64,000 nt of DNA, from NCBI GenBank assembly GCA_001464715.1, contig LNDT01000004.1, positions 91,264-155,263 of the forward strand, given 5' to 3'. Under the pieces are notes generated by a model. The model made no database searches and was not told the DNA's origin. It was given only the letters and a program-made list of their open reading frames with translations. Made by a program: the position numbers and the translations under genes. Below, in pieces: positions 1-8,068 of the stretch (position 1 is the stretch's first letter; each line of letters begins with the position of its first letter). Source of the DNA: Bdellovibrionales bacterium Ga0074137. Lineage in GTDB: Bacteria > Bdellovibrionota > Bdellovibrionia > Bdellovibrionales > JAMPXM01.

Positions 1-1359
1 CGACTCCGTCACAGCGTGGGGCCACGAGGGTTCGCTTGAAAGAAAAATGCGAGATACTTCCAATTTGTGGGCCGTCGATTTCGCTTTTTCGGTCTCGGGA
101 TGAAGCACGTATCCCGCAAGGCCCAGCGGAGAAGTGTTGGCGTACTTCAAAGCTTCGTGAGAATACTTAAAGCTTGCGATCGTTGCCCACGGACCACTCA
201 GCTCTTCTCCCTGAAGGGTTGAACAGTTTGTCAGATCGCGGATCAACGTCGGCGAGAGCGTTGAACCCACGCGCCCCCCGCCCGTCACTTGGCGTCCCGT
301 CTCGGACAGCGCAAGTCCTATCTGTCTTTCAAAATGATCGGCTTCAGTTTTCAGCATCGGGCCTATGTCGGTTTCACCATTCAAAGGGTCCCCGACTTTT
401 AACTTTACGAGTTTTTCCGACATCCGTTCGACGACATCTTTATAGATGCTTTCTTGAATGAAAAAACGCGACGGCCGATAGGGGCCAAGACCATGGGCAT
501 CCATCGAAGCCAAAGCCAATCGCCCAATATGAAGATCCAGCTCTTCATTTGAAAAACCCTGAAACAAGAGGGCGGGGTTTCGTCCACTTCCAACAAAGTG
601 AAAACGCTTTTCACTTTCGATCGCAAGCGCTTGTGCCGAGAGAGCCGAAGCTGTTTTCCCGATCCAAAAAATCGTTTTGAACCCGGGATGCCGAAGAAGT
701 GCGTCGCCCACCGTTTCTTTCAGCGGGGCTCCCGCGCCGTGGCCGTGAAGGACCGAAAAAAGACCGACGTCGACTTCGGCTCGTCGTAGTGCTTTTAAAA
801 AAAGTTTTGACATAAAATCCACCGTTCGGGGTGCTCGAGACGATGGTTTTACGCAAACGCCATTCCCCGAACACAAAATCACGGGTACCCGACGACAGAA
901 GCTGACCAAGGGATCACCCGCCCCCAGAAACACTGCAGAACTGCCCGCCATCGGAGCGTTATCTGCGCCTTCAGTGATTTCGTCGTCATACACACGCTTT
1001 GTCGCGCGAAGAATTTCAAGAGCCGCGGGTAATGATTTTAAAAACGCCGTTTTGACGGGCATTCCAATATCCCAAGCCAGCTCAATGGAAATTTCATTTT
1101 TCGCAGTTTCGATTTCTTCGATGAAAAAGTCGATCATGCTAGAAAACTTCAAGCGTCGTTCTGGGGCACTGAGTTTTGCTTGAACCGTTTGCGCGCGGTT
1201 GATCGATTGCACAGCTGCTACGACATCAAGCAATTGGGAGTGCGCGACTTTTACGATCGAAAAGTTTCCCGAGATCGGCGAAACGTGTTCGAAGAAATTT
1301 TGCGAGGAACTCTCGCGCTCTTCGCCAGCAATCAAGTTCAGGATAGTTCTCGACGTCAT
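1..1359 (-). CDS. Aldehyde dehydrogenase family protein, catalytically degenerate, C-terminus cut by window edge
   Basis: The minus strand is open from an ATG at 1359 to the window edge (453 codons; the last few tens of residues of the usual 480-500 are missing). The fold is recognisable: an N-terminal stretch with APERRLKF, a nucleotide-binding segment ending VKPSSRAPRTVDF, the region KRFHFVGSGRNPALLF, and SGPWATIASF followed by SPLGLAGYV. The residues that make the chemistry work are changed. Where active enzymes have the Glu of E-L-G-G-K this protein has Val, and where they have G-Q-x-C-C-A-G-S-R it reads HGLGPYRPSR, with Pro in place of the catalytic Cys. It is probably a pseudoenzyme or has a non-dehydrogenase role. 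It is divergent from the GIY-YIG gene. An upstream in-frame GTG is also possible as start. Confidence 0.72.
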   Translation of the reverse strand, partial: MTSRTILNLIAGEERESSSQNFFEHVSPISGNFSIVKVAHSQLLDVVAAVQSINRAQTVQAKLSAPERRLKFSSMIDFFIEEIETAKNEISIELAWDIGMPVKTAFLKSLPAALEILRATKRVYDDEITEGADNAPMAGSSAVFLGAGDPLVSFCRRVPVILCSGNGVCVKPSSRAPRTVDFMSKLFLKALRRAEVDVGLFSVLHGHGAGAPLKETVGDALLRHPGFKTIFWIGKTASALSAQALAIESEKRFHFVGSGRNPALLFQGFSNEELDLHIGRLALASMDAHGLGPYRPSRFFIQESIYKDVVERMSEKLVKLKVGDPLNGETDIGPMLKTEADHFERQIGLALSETGRQVTGGGRVGSTLSPTLIRDLTNCSTLQGEELSGPWATIASFKYSHEALKYANTSPLGLAGYVLHPETEKAKSTAHKLEVSRIFLSSEPSWPHAVTES

Positions 1360-1456
1360 CACATCTTCGTGCCACGATTTTCTCTGAATGGACAGATTTA
1401 CAAGCGAAAATAAAATTGAAAATGCAGTTAAAAATGCAATTAGCGAAGACTCGCAA

Positions 1457-2299
1457 ATGCGTCTCTTCAAAATTGAAAATCCTCTGAAAGCGCGCATGGG
1501 CGCGGATTTCTTTAAGCTTCTACCTCAGCACCCAGGTATTTACTGGATGCTGGATGGACGCGGTCGATTGCTCTATGTCGGCAAAAGTCGAAACTTGAAA
1601 AAGCGACTCTCAAGCTACCGAAGCTTAAAGCCCGAGAACTTACCGAGTCGCTTAGTGCGTGTTCTGCTTGGCACAGAGCACATCGGATTCGAACGCACGG
1701 AGTCAGAACCCCGCGCAACCCAAGTCGAATCGGCACTTCTGAAAATTCTTAAACCGCCTTGCAACCGCGCCGGCGTCGGCCCTGAAAAAGTTTACGACTG
1801 GGTCCTTCGAGATATGCCAAGGTCTTGGAGACTTGAGATCCAAGCGCAAGACACGACCGAAAAATACGTTGGCTTTCGAGCGACACCTAGGTTCTTTAAA
1901 ACTCACGGGTCACTACTTCGCCAGCTGCATGGACTTCGCGCAGGACATTTTTCGATCATGGAGCTTCCGACGGGACTTTTAAAAGGGCCGTCTGGCCTTG
2001 CCGGTTCGTTCGTTGACCGCGAAATGAATGACGATCTTGCAGGCCCCACGGCCGAAGAAAAACGCACCTTCAATCAAGGGCTCCAAGAAACCGCTCAGAT
2101 GTTTGTCGACGGCATTGAACCTTGGCCCGAATTTCCGTGCCCGATCGACGAAAGAAAACCCGCCGACCGATGGTCCATGGATCTTTGGACAAAAGATCAA
2201 GCCGAACTTAAGTCAGCGTTTGAAACAATGATTCGCCCCCGCCGACTGAAACTTTATGGCTTTACGGCTGAAGATTTGGGTGAAGGCGATTCCCTTTGA
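1457..2299 (+). CDS. GIY-YIG nuclease family protein
   Basis: The GIY-YIG nuclease signature is clear: PGIYW at about residue 27, LLYVGKS at about 40, the basic stretch NLKKRLSSYRS, and a Glu in ESALLKILKPPCN near residue 90, the metal-binding Glu of this fold. The arrangement matches the N-terminal domain of UvrC and Cho and stand-alone homologues that nick DNA. The remaining 180 residues, including a Trp-rich segment, are not recognised. An ATG at 1388 is in frame and would add 23 residues, but the domain begins soon after the ATG at 1457, and the upstream one would crowd the divergent gene. The stop overlaps the start of the metal transporter by 4 bases, so the two are probably co-translated. 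Substrate and role in repair are not shown. Confidence 0.8.
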   Translation: MRLFKIENPLKARMGADFFKLLPQHPGIYWMLDGRGRLLYVGKSRNLKKRLSSYRSLKPENLPSRLVRVLLGTEHIGFERTESEPRATQVESALLKILKPPCNRAGVGPEKVYDWVLRDMPRSWRLEIQAQDTTEKYVGFRATPRFFKTHGSLLRQLHGLRAGHFSIMELPTGLLKGPSGLAGSFVDREMNDDLAGPTAEEKRTFNQGLQETAQMFVDGIEPWPEFPCPIDERKPADRWSMDLWTKDQAELKSAFETMIRPRRLKLYGFTAEDLGEGDSL

Positions 2300-3219
2300 A
2301 CGCATCGTCGAAGGATTCTTGTAAGTCCCATGATCACAATAAGGATCACAGGCCTTCGGATCGATCCTTCGCCATCGCTTTTTTTGCCAATCTTATTTTT
2401 GCTGTCGTTGAGCTTGTCGGCGGGATATTTACGCAAAGTCTTGCGATCACCGCTGATGCCGTTCACGACTTTGGGGATTCGCTTGCGATTGGCTTCGCCT
2501 GGGGACTTGAGCGATTCTCAAAGAAGTCCTCCAATGAAAACTTCCACTTTGGCCACCGGCGATTCTCTTTACTGGGTGCCTTATTTTCAGGACTCATCAT
2601 TTCGGGTGGGGCGATCGCAATTGCTGTGACTGCAATCCTTCGGTTTTGGGAACCCAGGTCCCCTGTCTCTTTAGGAATGGCTGGATTGGCGATTTTTGGA
2701 ATCATAGTGAACGGAGTTGGCGCCACAGCGCTTGGCGCAGGGAAACACGCTCATCACAACTACAATCAAGAGATGATGAAGTGGCATTTGTTAGAAGATA
2801 TGTTCGGCTGGATCGTCGTGCTGGTGGGCGCAATTATTATTCACTTTACGAACTGGACATGGATCGATCCGCTTCTCGCAATCGGACTTTCTATCTTCAT
2901 TTTATGGAACGTCGGCAAAAATCTTAAAGCGACACTTTATCTTCTCCTCCAAGGGCGCCCAAAGACGTTCATCGAAAGTGCTTTTAGAGACTCTGTTTCA
3001 AAGATTGATGGCGTCTTAGAAATTACATCCGTCCAAGTCTGGTCCTTAGATGGATCAAGCCACGTTATGTGCCTGAAGTTGAAGGTCGATCCAAGCCATT
3101 TCGGCAAAAGTGGGACACTTGAGACGTCTCTCGTTGAGACTTTGAAAACTTCAATTCGAACGATGGCCTCCGCGTATTCAGTCGCGCCCGACAATCTAAC
3201 AATCGAAATCCTAAGCTGA
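2296..3219 (+). CDS. Cation diffusion facilitator (CDF) metal efflux transporter
   Basis: This 307-residue inner-membrane protein starts with a His/Asp-rich leader, then has about six hydrophobic segments and a cytoplasmic C-terminal domain, the CDF layout. The metal site in helix 2 is visible as ADAVHDFGDS (HxxxD), and a second acidic/His pair lies in the fifth helix as HLLEDMFGW. A His-containing loop (GAGKHAHHNY) follows helix 4, as in zinc-type CDF proteins. The family exchanges Zn2+, Co2+, Cd2+ or similar ions for protons; the metal here cannot be told from sequence. It overlaps the upstream nuclease gene by 4 bases, which suggests coupling rather than shared function. Confidence 0.88.
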   Translation: MNASSKDSCKSHDHNKDHRPSDRSFAIAFFANLIFAVVELVGGIFTQSLAITADAVHDFGDSLAIGFAWGLERFSKKSSNENFHFGHRRFSLLGALFSGLIISGGAIAIAVTAILRFWEPRSPVSLGMAGLAIFGIIVNGVGATALGAGKHAHHNYNQEMMKWHLLEDMFGWIVVLVGAIIIHFTNWTWIDPLLAIGLSIFILWNVGKNLKATLYLLLQGRPKTFIESAFRDSVSKIDGVLEITSVQVWSLDGSSHVMCLKLKVDPSHFGKSGTLETSLVETLKTSIRTMASAYSVAPDNLTIEILS

Positions 3220-3508
3220 TCCTTAGGTTTAGGACGATGTCGAAAAGTTCGTCAGGACTGGGCGAATGTCGGAATTGTGACGAGTTAAGATTTTCGCCGT
3301 TTTACTTCAAAGATTCTAAAACTGTCGAACGTTCAAACGCTAAAAACGTCTCATCCTGAGGCAACGACCAAATTCCTCAAGCATAACCACAGGCTTAAGG
3401 CTCTTTAATAGAAACGTCTTGAAGTGGGGCGTACGCTCCAGGCCTTTTCGCGAGTCCTGCTTTCTTCCGAAAAATAAACTGGTAGTTCACTTTTGAAGGA
3501 GGCGTGAC

Positions 3509-4615
3509 ATGCTCACCCAAAATCGAGTTCTAGGCAGTTCATTCGCCCGCCTCCTCACAACCCGAGTCGTTGTCCTTGGATTAGCTCTTGGTGCGTCGCT
3601 CAACGTAGGTTGCGGCTCTCGCAACATGAGTTTCGACCTTCTCAGTGAGTCGGCAACATTCAATCAAAGCTCAGCCGAAGTGAGCGGTAAAATCGATATC
3701 ATTTGGGTTGTCGATAACTCAGGCTCAATGGACACAAGCCAACAAGCGATTGCCGTTAACTTCCAACGCTTCATCGATATTTTCGAGCAAAATGGAGCCG
3801 ACTTCCAAATGGTCGTCGCGACTTCGGATGCTTACAAAGACGTCTTCAACCCTAGCTTGAACATGTCGATCTATAAGAACGGGACTTACGTCAATGACTT
3901 AGGTCAGACAGTGACCGCGCCAAAAATCCTGCGCTTGGATACGCCAGATCTTGAGAAAGCCTTTATCGCCAACATCCTCCGCGGTGTCAGTGGCTCCGGC
4001 GACGAACGTACGTTCCAGTCGATGCGATCCGCATTGGCCAACACGACCAATCAGGCAACGGGTTTTCCGCGAGCTGATGCTTTCTTGTCGGTCATTATGT
4101 TGAGCGACGAAGACGACTTCTCTTGGGATGGAGCGGGATCAAAAGAAAACTTATACAACGACCCGGCTCTTCACACAGTTCAAAGCTACGTTGATTTTCT
4201 TGATACTCTGACGGGTTCAACATCTACAAATCGCAAATTCAACGTGAATTCGATCGCCATTCTAGACTCAGCCTGCCAAACGCAGCTTGGTGGTAACGGT
4301 CGAAAAATCGCTGTTCGTCAGAACGCTTTAGCGACTGCGACGGGTGGACTTTTGGGAAGCCTTTGCGGCGACTTCGGCGCAACGCTGGCAAGTATTTCCA
4401 ATAAGATCATCGAGCTCAGTACGCAGTTCTACCTGGACCGAATTCCTCGCGCGGGTTCTCTACGAGTCTATGTGAATGGTACTGAAGTGCCGATGAGCTC
4501 GACCAATGGTTATACGTACAATGAAGCCAACAACAGCATCACGTTCTTTGGAACGGGAGTGCCTGTCGCCGGCGCGCAGATCACTGTGTCGTACGATCCA
4601 ACCGAACTTCGTTGA
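3509..4615 (+). CDS. Lipoprotein with von Willebrand factor A (VWA) domain
   Basis: The N-terminus is a lipoprotein signal: hydrophobic stretch, then NVGC with Cys35 as likely lipidated residue. A VWA domain starts at about residue 60, with the metal-site (MIDAS) motif DNSGS at 69-73 in IIWVVDNSGSMD, and continues through LSVIMLSDEDDFSW. VWA domains bind protein partners through a divalent metal. The last ~80 residues (YLDRIPRAGSLRVYVNG onward) look like a small beta-rich module. A strong Shine-Dalgarno (GAAGGAGG) sits just before the ATG. The protein should sit in the outer or inner membrane facing the periplasm. Its partner is unknown. The 289 bases upstream hold nothing else I can identify. 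Confidence 0.75.
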   Translation: MLTQNRVLGSSFARLLTTRVVVLGLALGASLNVGCGSRNMSFDLLSESATFNQSSAEVSGKIDIIWVVDNSGSMDTSQQAIAVNFQRFIDIFEQNGADFQMVVATSDAYKDVFNPSLNMSIYKNGTYVNDLGQTVTAPKILRLDTPDLEKAFIANILRGVSGSGDERTFQSMRSALANTTNQATGFPRADAFLSVIMLSDEDDFSWDGAGSKENLYNDPALHTVQSYVDFLDTLTGSTSTNRKFNVNSIAILDSACQTQLGGNGRKIAVRQNALATATGGLLGSLCGDFGATLASISNKIIELSTQFYLDRIPRAGSLRVYVNGTEVPMSSTNGYTYNEANNSITFFGTGVPVAGAQITVSYDPTELR

Positions 4616-4647
4616 TCGAATCGCTCGCTTCGGCTCATACTTGAGCG

Positions 4648-5913
4648 ATGAGCCGAAAGATTCCCTGGCCTTTTGTCGTCGTCATTCTCACATCGTTTGT
4701 TCTGGGCGCCGCGTGGGGTTGGAAGCTGATACAAGATCGGGCGGCCGCTTCGGGGCGCCTGGTCTCTGAAGCAAAGCTTCGGATCCTTGCGCCACCTGGG
4801 ATTTTTCCTCGCGAGTTACTTATCGAGTTTCAGCGCCGCGAAAAAATCGAAGTTGAAGTAACGCATGAACATCTTCCGGGATCACTCTTGCGACGCGCCT
4901 TAAAATCGGCTCCAGGGCAATACGACCTCACAATCGCCTACCACTACCAAGTCAGTGCCCTCCGTGCGGAACGAAAGATGGTGAGTCCTTACGATTCTCG
5001 GATCAAGTTTCCGATCGCCATCTCGCCCGACTTTAGGAAACTTCCGGACGATCGAAATTTGATGGATACGACACCCCTACTTTGGGGGCTCCTGGGAGTG
5101 ACGGGGCCAAAGCCATCAGCGCCGTCGAAAGCCACTTTCTCTGTGGCCACCTGGCCATCTCTCGCCATCGGGGCCGAAGAGCTTACTGAGACGCCCGCCG
5201 CTTACGCGTCGAAACTTCAATCACAAGTAACTTCGAGCGACGAATTTGAAAAAAACTTGCAGTTCGGGCCCGGTGGTCCAGCGCTAAAACTGACCGCGGA
5301 ATCCATCGCGACTCCACAATTGATTTCACATGGGAGTCTTGAGTTCGGCGCTCTGAAGACGGCTTTAAAAACGACACGTGCGGACTCAGATTTCCGAGGC
5401 CTTTCCGAATCAGGAGTTCGACCTCTTTGGATATTGACGGCCGTCACCATGGTCGATGGCGATCTGGAACGCACGCGGAAGTTTCTGCGATTTCTTTTAG
5501 AGCCTTCCAACAGCATTGCACTGGTAAAGCACGCGCAATTCGGCGCAACGACTCTCCGAGACACCGAGGATCTGGCAACCTTACCTAAGTCACTTCGCTC
5601 GTCCTACTTTCGAACTTTTCCCATCGATCAGATTTTGGTGGAAAAGGACGAGCGGGTTCGTTTGACGGATGAAGTTCTTGAACAGTTAATCCGTGGCGCC
5701 GAAGTTCGAAATGTTGTCCGGGCCACACCGACCCCACGTCCAACACCAAAACCCGTCCAAGTTAAAAAATCCCTACCGCCTCCCTCAGCGCCTGATGAGT
5801 CCGACGGCGGTTCGGGTCGCGCGTCTGACGGGGCAGCGTCGCCACCAGCTGACGTGACGCCAGCCGCCCAGACTCCTGCTTTAGACGCGCCTCTAGAAGA
5901 GGCTGATCCGTAG
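4648..5913 (+). CDS. Exported periplasmic solute-binding-like protein with proline-rich tail
   Basis: After an uncleaved-looking N-terminal hydrophobic segment (about residues 6-22), the sequence LRILAPPGIFPRELLIEFQ and YDLTIAYHYQVSALRAER resembles the start of type-2 periplasmic binding proteins of the PotD/iron-binding class, which clamp a small ligand between two lobes. From about residue 350 there is a low-complexity tail (TPTPRPTPKPVQVKKSLPPP) of the kind that spans peptidoglycan or links to a partner. No permease or ATPase lies nearby, so transport is not established; a sensor or scaffold role is possible. It follows the VWA gene by 32 bases and could share its transcript. It converges on the next lipoprotein gene with only 3 bases between stops. 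Confidence 0.55.
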   Translation: MSRKIPWPFVVVILTSFVLGAAWGWKLIQDRAAASGRLVSEAKLRILAPPGIFPRELLIEFQRREKIEVEVTHEHLPGSLLRRALKSAPGQYDLTIAYHYQVSALRAERKMVSPYDSRIKFPIAISPDFRKLPDDRNLMDTTPLLWGLLGVTGPKPSAPSKATFSVATWPSLAIGAEELTETPAAYASKLQSQVTSSDEFEKNLQFGPGGPALKLTAESIATPQLISHGSLEFGALKTALKTTRADSDFRGLSESGVRPLWILTAVTMVDGDLERTRKFLRFLLEPSNSIALVKHAQFGATTLRDTEDLATLPKSLRSSYFRTFPIDQILVEKDERVRLTDEVLEQLIRGAEVRNVVRATPTPRPTPKPVQVKKSLPPPSAPDESDGGSGRASDGAASPPADVTPAAQTPALDAPLEEADP

Positions 5914-5916
5914 CTT

Positions 5917-6447
5917 TTAAGGTGCGGTGAGGACTGTGACTTCGCGGCGATTTACGCCGGTGGGGTGATCGTACTCGTTACCTTCGGCATCGACAGCGCG
6001 GAAAGTAAGAACGATCGAATAGGCCAAATTGTAATTGTAGTTCGCTGAAAGCTCGAGCAATACGCGGAAGCGACCATTCGAATCGCACTTTGAAAGCGAC
6101 GCATAGGGAGGAATTACCGAGGTCGCACCACTGCGAAGCTCGACGTAAATTTTCGTGTCAGGATAACCCGCCGAATCGCAGTAACCACCAAGATCAATCG
6201 CTCGCTCGGTGGTGCGAGTGATAAGAATCGGATCTGCATTTCCAACGTAGAGATTGAGGTAATTGAGATCTTGAACACAAGTTGGTCCGATACAGGCCGA
6301 CTGCGTCCCTGCCGAGAACAACGGATCATCCATCGGCTCGTAGGTACCGCAGTTCTGAAACAGAGCCACGACGCCGCCAATAACAAGGCCGAGCAACGCA
6401 AGAGGCTTTACTTGAGTGCGAGAAAAGATGGGTGTTCGTTCTGACAA
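5917..6447 (-). CDS. Small predicted lipoprotein of unknown function
   Basis: This 176-residue protein has a hydrophobic segment (ALLGLVIGGVVALFQNC) ending at Cys33. The preceding residues are a weak lipobox, so lipidation is likely but not certain. Four more cysteines follow (around TQSACIGPTC and GGYCDSAGY, LSKCDSNG), which would suit disulfides in the periplasm. No domain is recognised. The remaining sequence alternates polar and hydrophobic residues and looks like a beta-sandwich. It is divergent from the OppA-like gene, with about 100 bases between the two starts that must hold both promoters. Confidence 0.6.
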   Translation of the reverse strand: MSERTPIFSRTQVKPLALLGLVIGGVVALFQNCGTYEPMDDPLFSAGTQSACIGPTCVQDLNYLNLYVGNADPILITRTTERAIDLGGYCDSAGYPDTKIYVELRSGATSVIPPYASLSKCDSNGRFRVLLELSANYNYNLAYSIVLTFRAVDAEGNEYDHPTGVNRREVTVLTAP

Positions 6448-6550
6448 AATCCCCTCCGAACCTGTCTCTATTCTGAACTATAATTCGCCCTATTTCGAGA
6501 TCTTGTTCACCGGCTTGCCTGAACCCGTCTCATTATGAGATGCCTCCCCC

Positions 6551-8035
6551 ATGAAAATCGTCTTCTTGGCTTCAGTCGCCTTTCTTTTGACCGCCGCCGC
6601 GCCTGACAAAAGTCCTGACGCTCCCGTCTTTCGTTTCAGCCTCAGTATCGACCCCACCCCTCCGGATCCACGTAAAATTAATTCCTCCGAATCCAATTAC
6701 TTTTTCGTCAACATCTACCGCGGACTTTTTTTCGTCGACCAAGACGGGCGCCTTCAACCTGAATTCGCTCAGCGCTGTCGGTGGGTAAAGCCTCACTCCG
6801 TTTTGAAGTGCCAGCTGAAAAAGGGATTAAAATGGAGTGACGGATCCGCTCTCACGGCCGCTCACTTTGTCGAATCATGGGATCGGCTCAAAGCTCCTTC
6901 GACAAGAGGCTTAGGCCTCGCGCTTGTTTCTAATATTAAGAGCGCTCGTGCGATCTCTGAAACGGAACTTGAAGTGTTACTTGAAAAAAATGATGGCGAA
7001 TTTATGGAGAAACTCGCTCATCCTGTTTTCGTTGCGACAAAATCTAGTACTGAATTTACGCGTGAAAACTTTCATGAAGCCCCCGTTTCGGGTCCCTACC
7101 GAGTCACGTCTTGGAAGTCCGGTCAAATGGTGCGACTTGAGCCCAATCCGTATTACGGAAAAAAATCAAGAAGGCCTCCGGTTGAAATTCTTCGGCTCGA
7201 TGATGATGAGACGGCGCTCAATCTTTACCGCGAGGGCACACTTACATTTCTTCGCAGACTTCCTACGCACTACCTCAAGGCGTGGAGCGCTTCTAAAGAA
7301 CTTCATCAGATTCCAGTTCAAAGATTTGACTACATCGGTTTTGGGCCTTCGCTTCGGAAATTTCCAGAATTGAGAAAGGCTTTAGCGCTGTCTCTTAAAT
7401 TTGATGAGCTTCAGTCGATTTACTCTTCCTTGGGACTTCCCGGCTGTCCTTCGATTGATCCCGCCTGGATGAACAAAACGCCCTGTCACGAATTTGACAT
7501 TGAGAGAGCGAAAAAGATTTGGGCGGGTTTACCAAAAGAGCTTCGTGAAAAACGATGGGAACTTCACTTCTCAAAGCTTGGCGGCGCCGACATACAAGTT
7601 GGAATGGAGTGGGTCCAAAATCAGTGGAAAAAACATTTAGGCGCCAACATCGAGCTTAAGCCCATGGAGCAGGCCGTTTACCTATCCAATCTGAAATTAC
7701 AACCACCGGATATTTTTAGAAAAGGCGTAGGCCTTGATCGCGCCACTTGCCTGGCGGCCGTCGAAATTTTTTCGAAACAAGATCCGGAAAACTTCATTCA
7801 GCTTGATTCAAAAGTCTACGAAGCTGCCATCGAAGAACTTCAAAAAGCTCCAACGGCGGCAGCCAAGAAAAAAGCCTGCACGAAGGTCGTGACGCTTCTA
7901 ATTGAGAATGCCGAAATCATTCCTATGGGACGAATTCATTTTTCGGTCTTAGCGAAGCCTGTTTTTACGGGTTGGACACTGAACCCGCTCAACCAACTGG
8001 ACCTCTCAAGTTTACAAGTCCGCGATCTGGACTAA
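6551..8035 (+). CDS. Extracellular solute-binding protein, family 5 (OppA-like)
   Basis: A short signal peptide (VFLASVAFLLTAAAPDK) precedes a family-5 binding protein of 494 residues. Typical segments are visible: DPRKINSSESNYFFVNIYRG, a LKKGLKWSDGSALTAAHFVESW region, and VSGPYRVTSWKSGQMVRLEPNPYYG. These proteins capture oligopeptides, nickel or other small molecules in the periplasm for an ABC importer. No permease genes adjoin it, so it is an orphan binding protein here, serving a transporter encoded elsewhere or acting as a sensor. Peptide uptake would suit a predatory life, but the ligand is not shown. The last residues run directly into the spacing before the GAF/HD-GYP gene, 33 bases on. 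Confidence 0.85.
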   Translation: MKIVFLASVAFLLTAAAPDKSPDAPVFRFSLSIDPTPPDPRKINSSESNYFFVNIYRGLFFVDQDGRLQPEFAQRCRWVKPHSVLKCQLKKGLKWSDGSALTAAHFVESWDRLKAPSTRGLGLALVSNIKSARAISETELEVLLEKNDGEFMEKLAHPVFVATKSSTEFTRENFHEAPVSGPYRVTSWKSGQMVRLEPNPYYGKKSRRPPVEILRLDDDETALNLYREGTLTFLRRLPTHYLKAWSASKELHQIPVQRFDYIGFGPSLRKFPELRKALALSLKFDELQSIYSSLGLPGCPSIDPAWMNKTPCHEFDIERAKKIWAGLPKELREKRWELHFSKLGGADIQVGMEWVQNQWKKHLGANIELKPMEQAVYLSNLKLQPPDIFRKGVGLDRATCLAAVEIFSKQDPENFIQLDSKVYEAAIEELQKAPTAAAKKKACTKVVTLLIENAEIIPMGRIHFSVLAKPVFTGWTLNPLNQLDLSSLQVRDLD

Positions 8036-8068
8036 CGCTGCGTCCTCATCAAGACGATAGGATCCTTG

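Noticed and set aside
1220..1460. Small minus-strand frame opposite the GIY-YIG gene start
   Set aside because: It is a different frame of the aldehyde-dehydrogenase-like gene and has no independent support.
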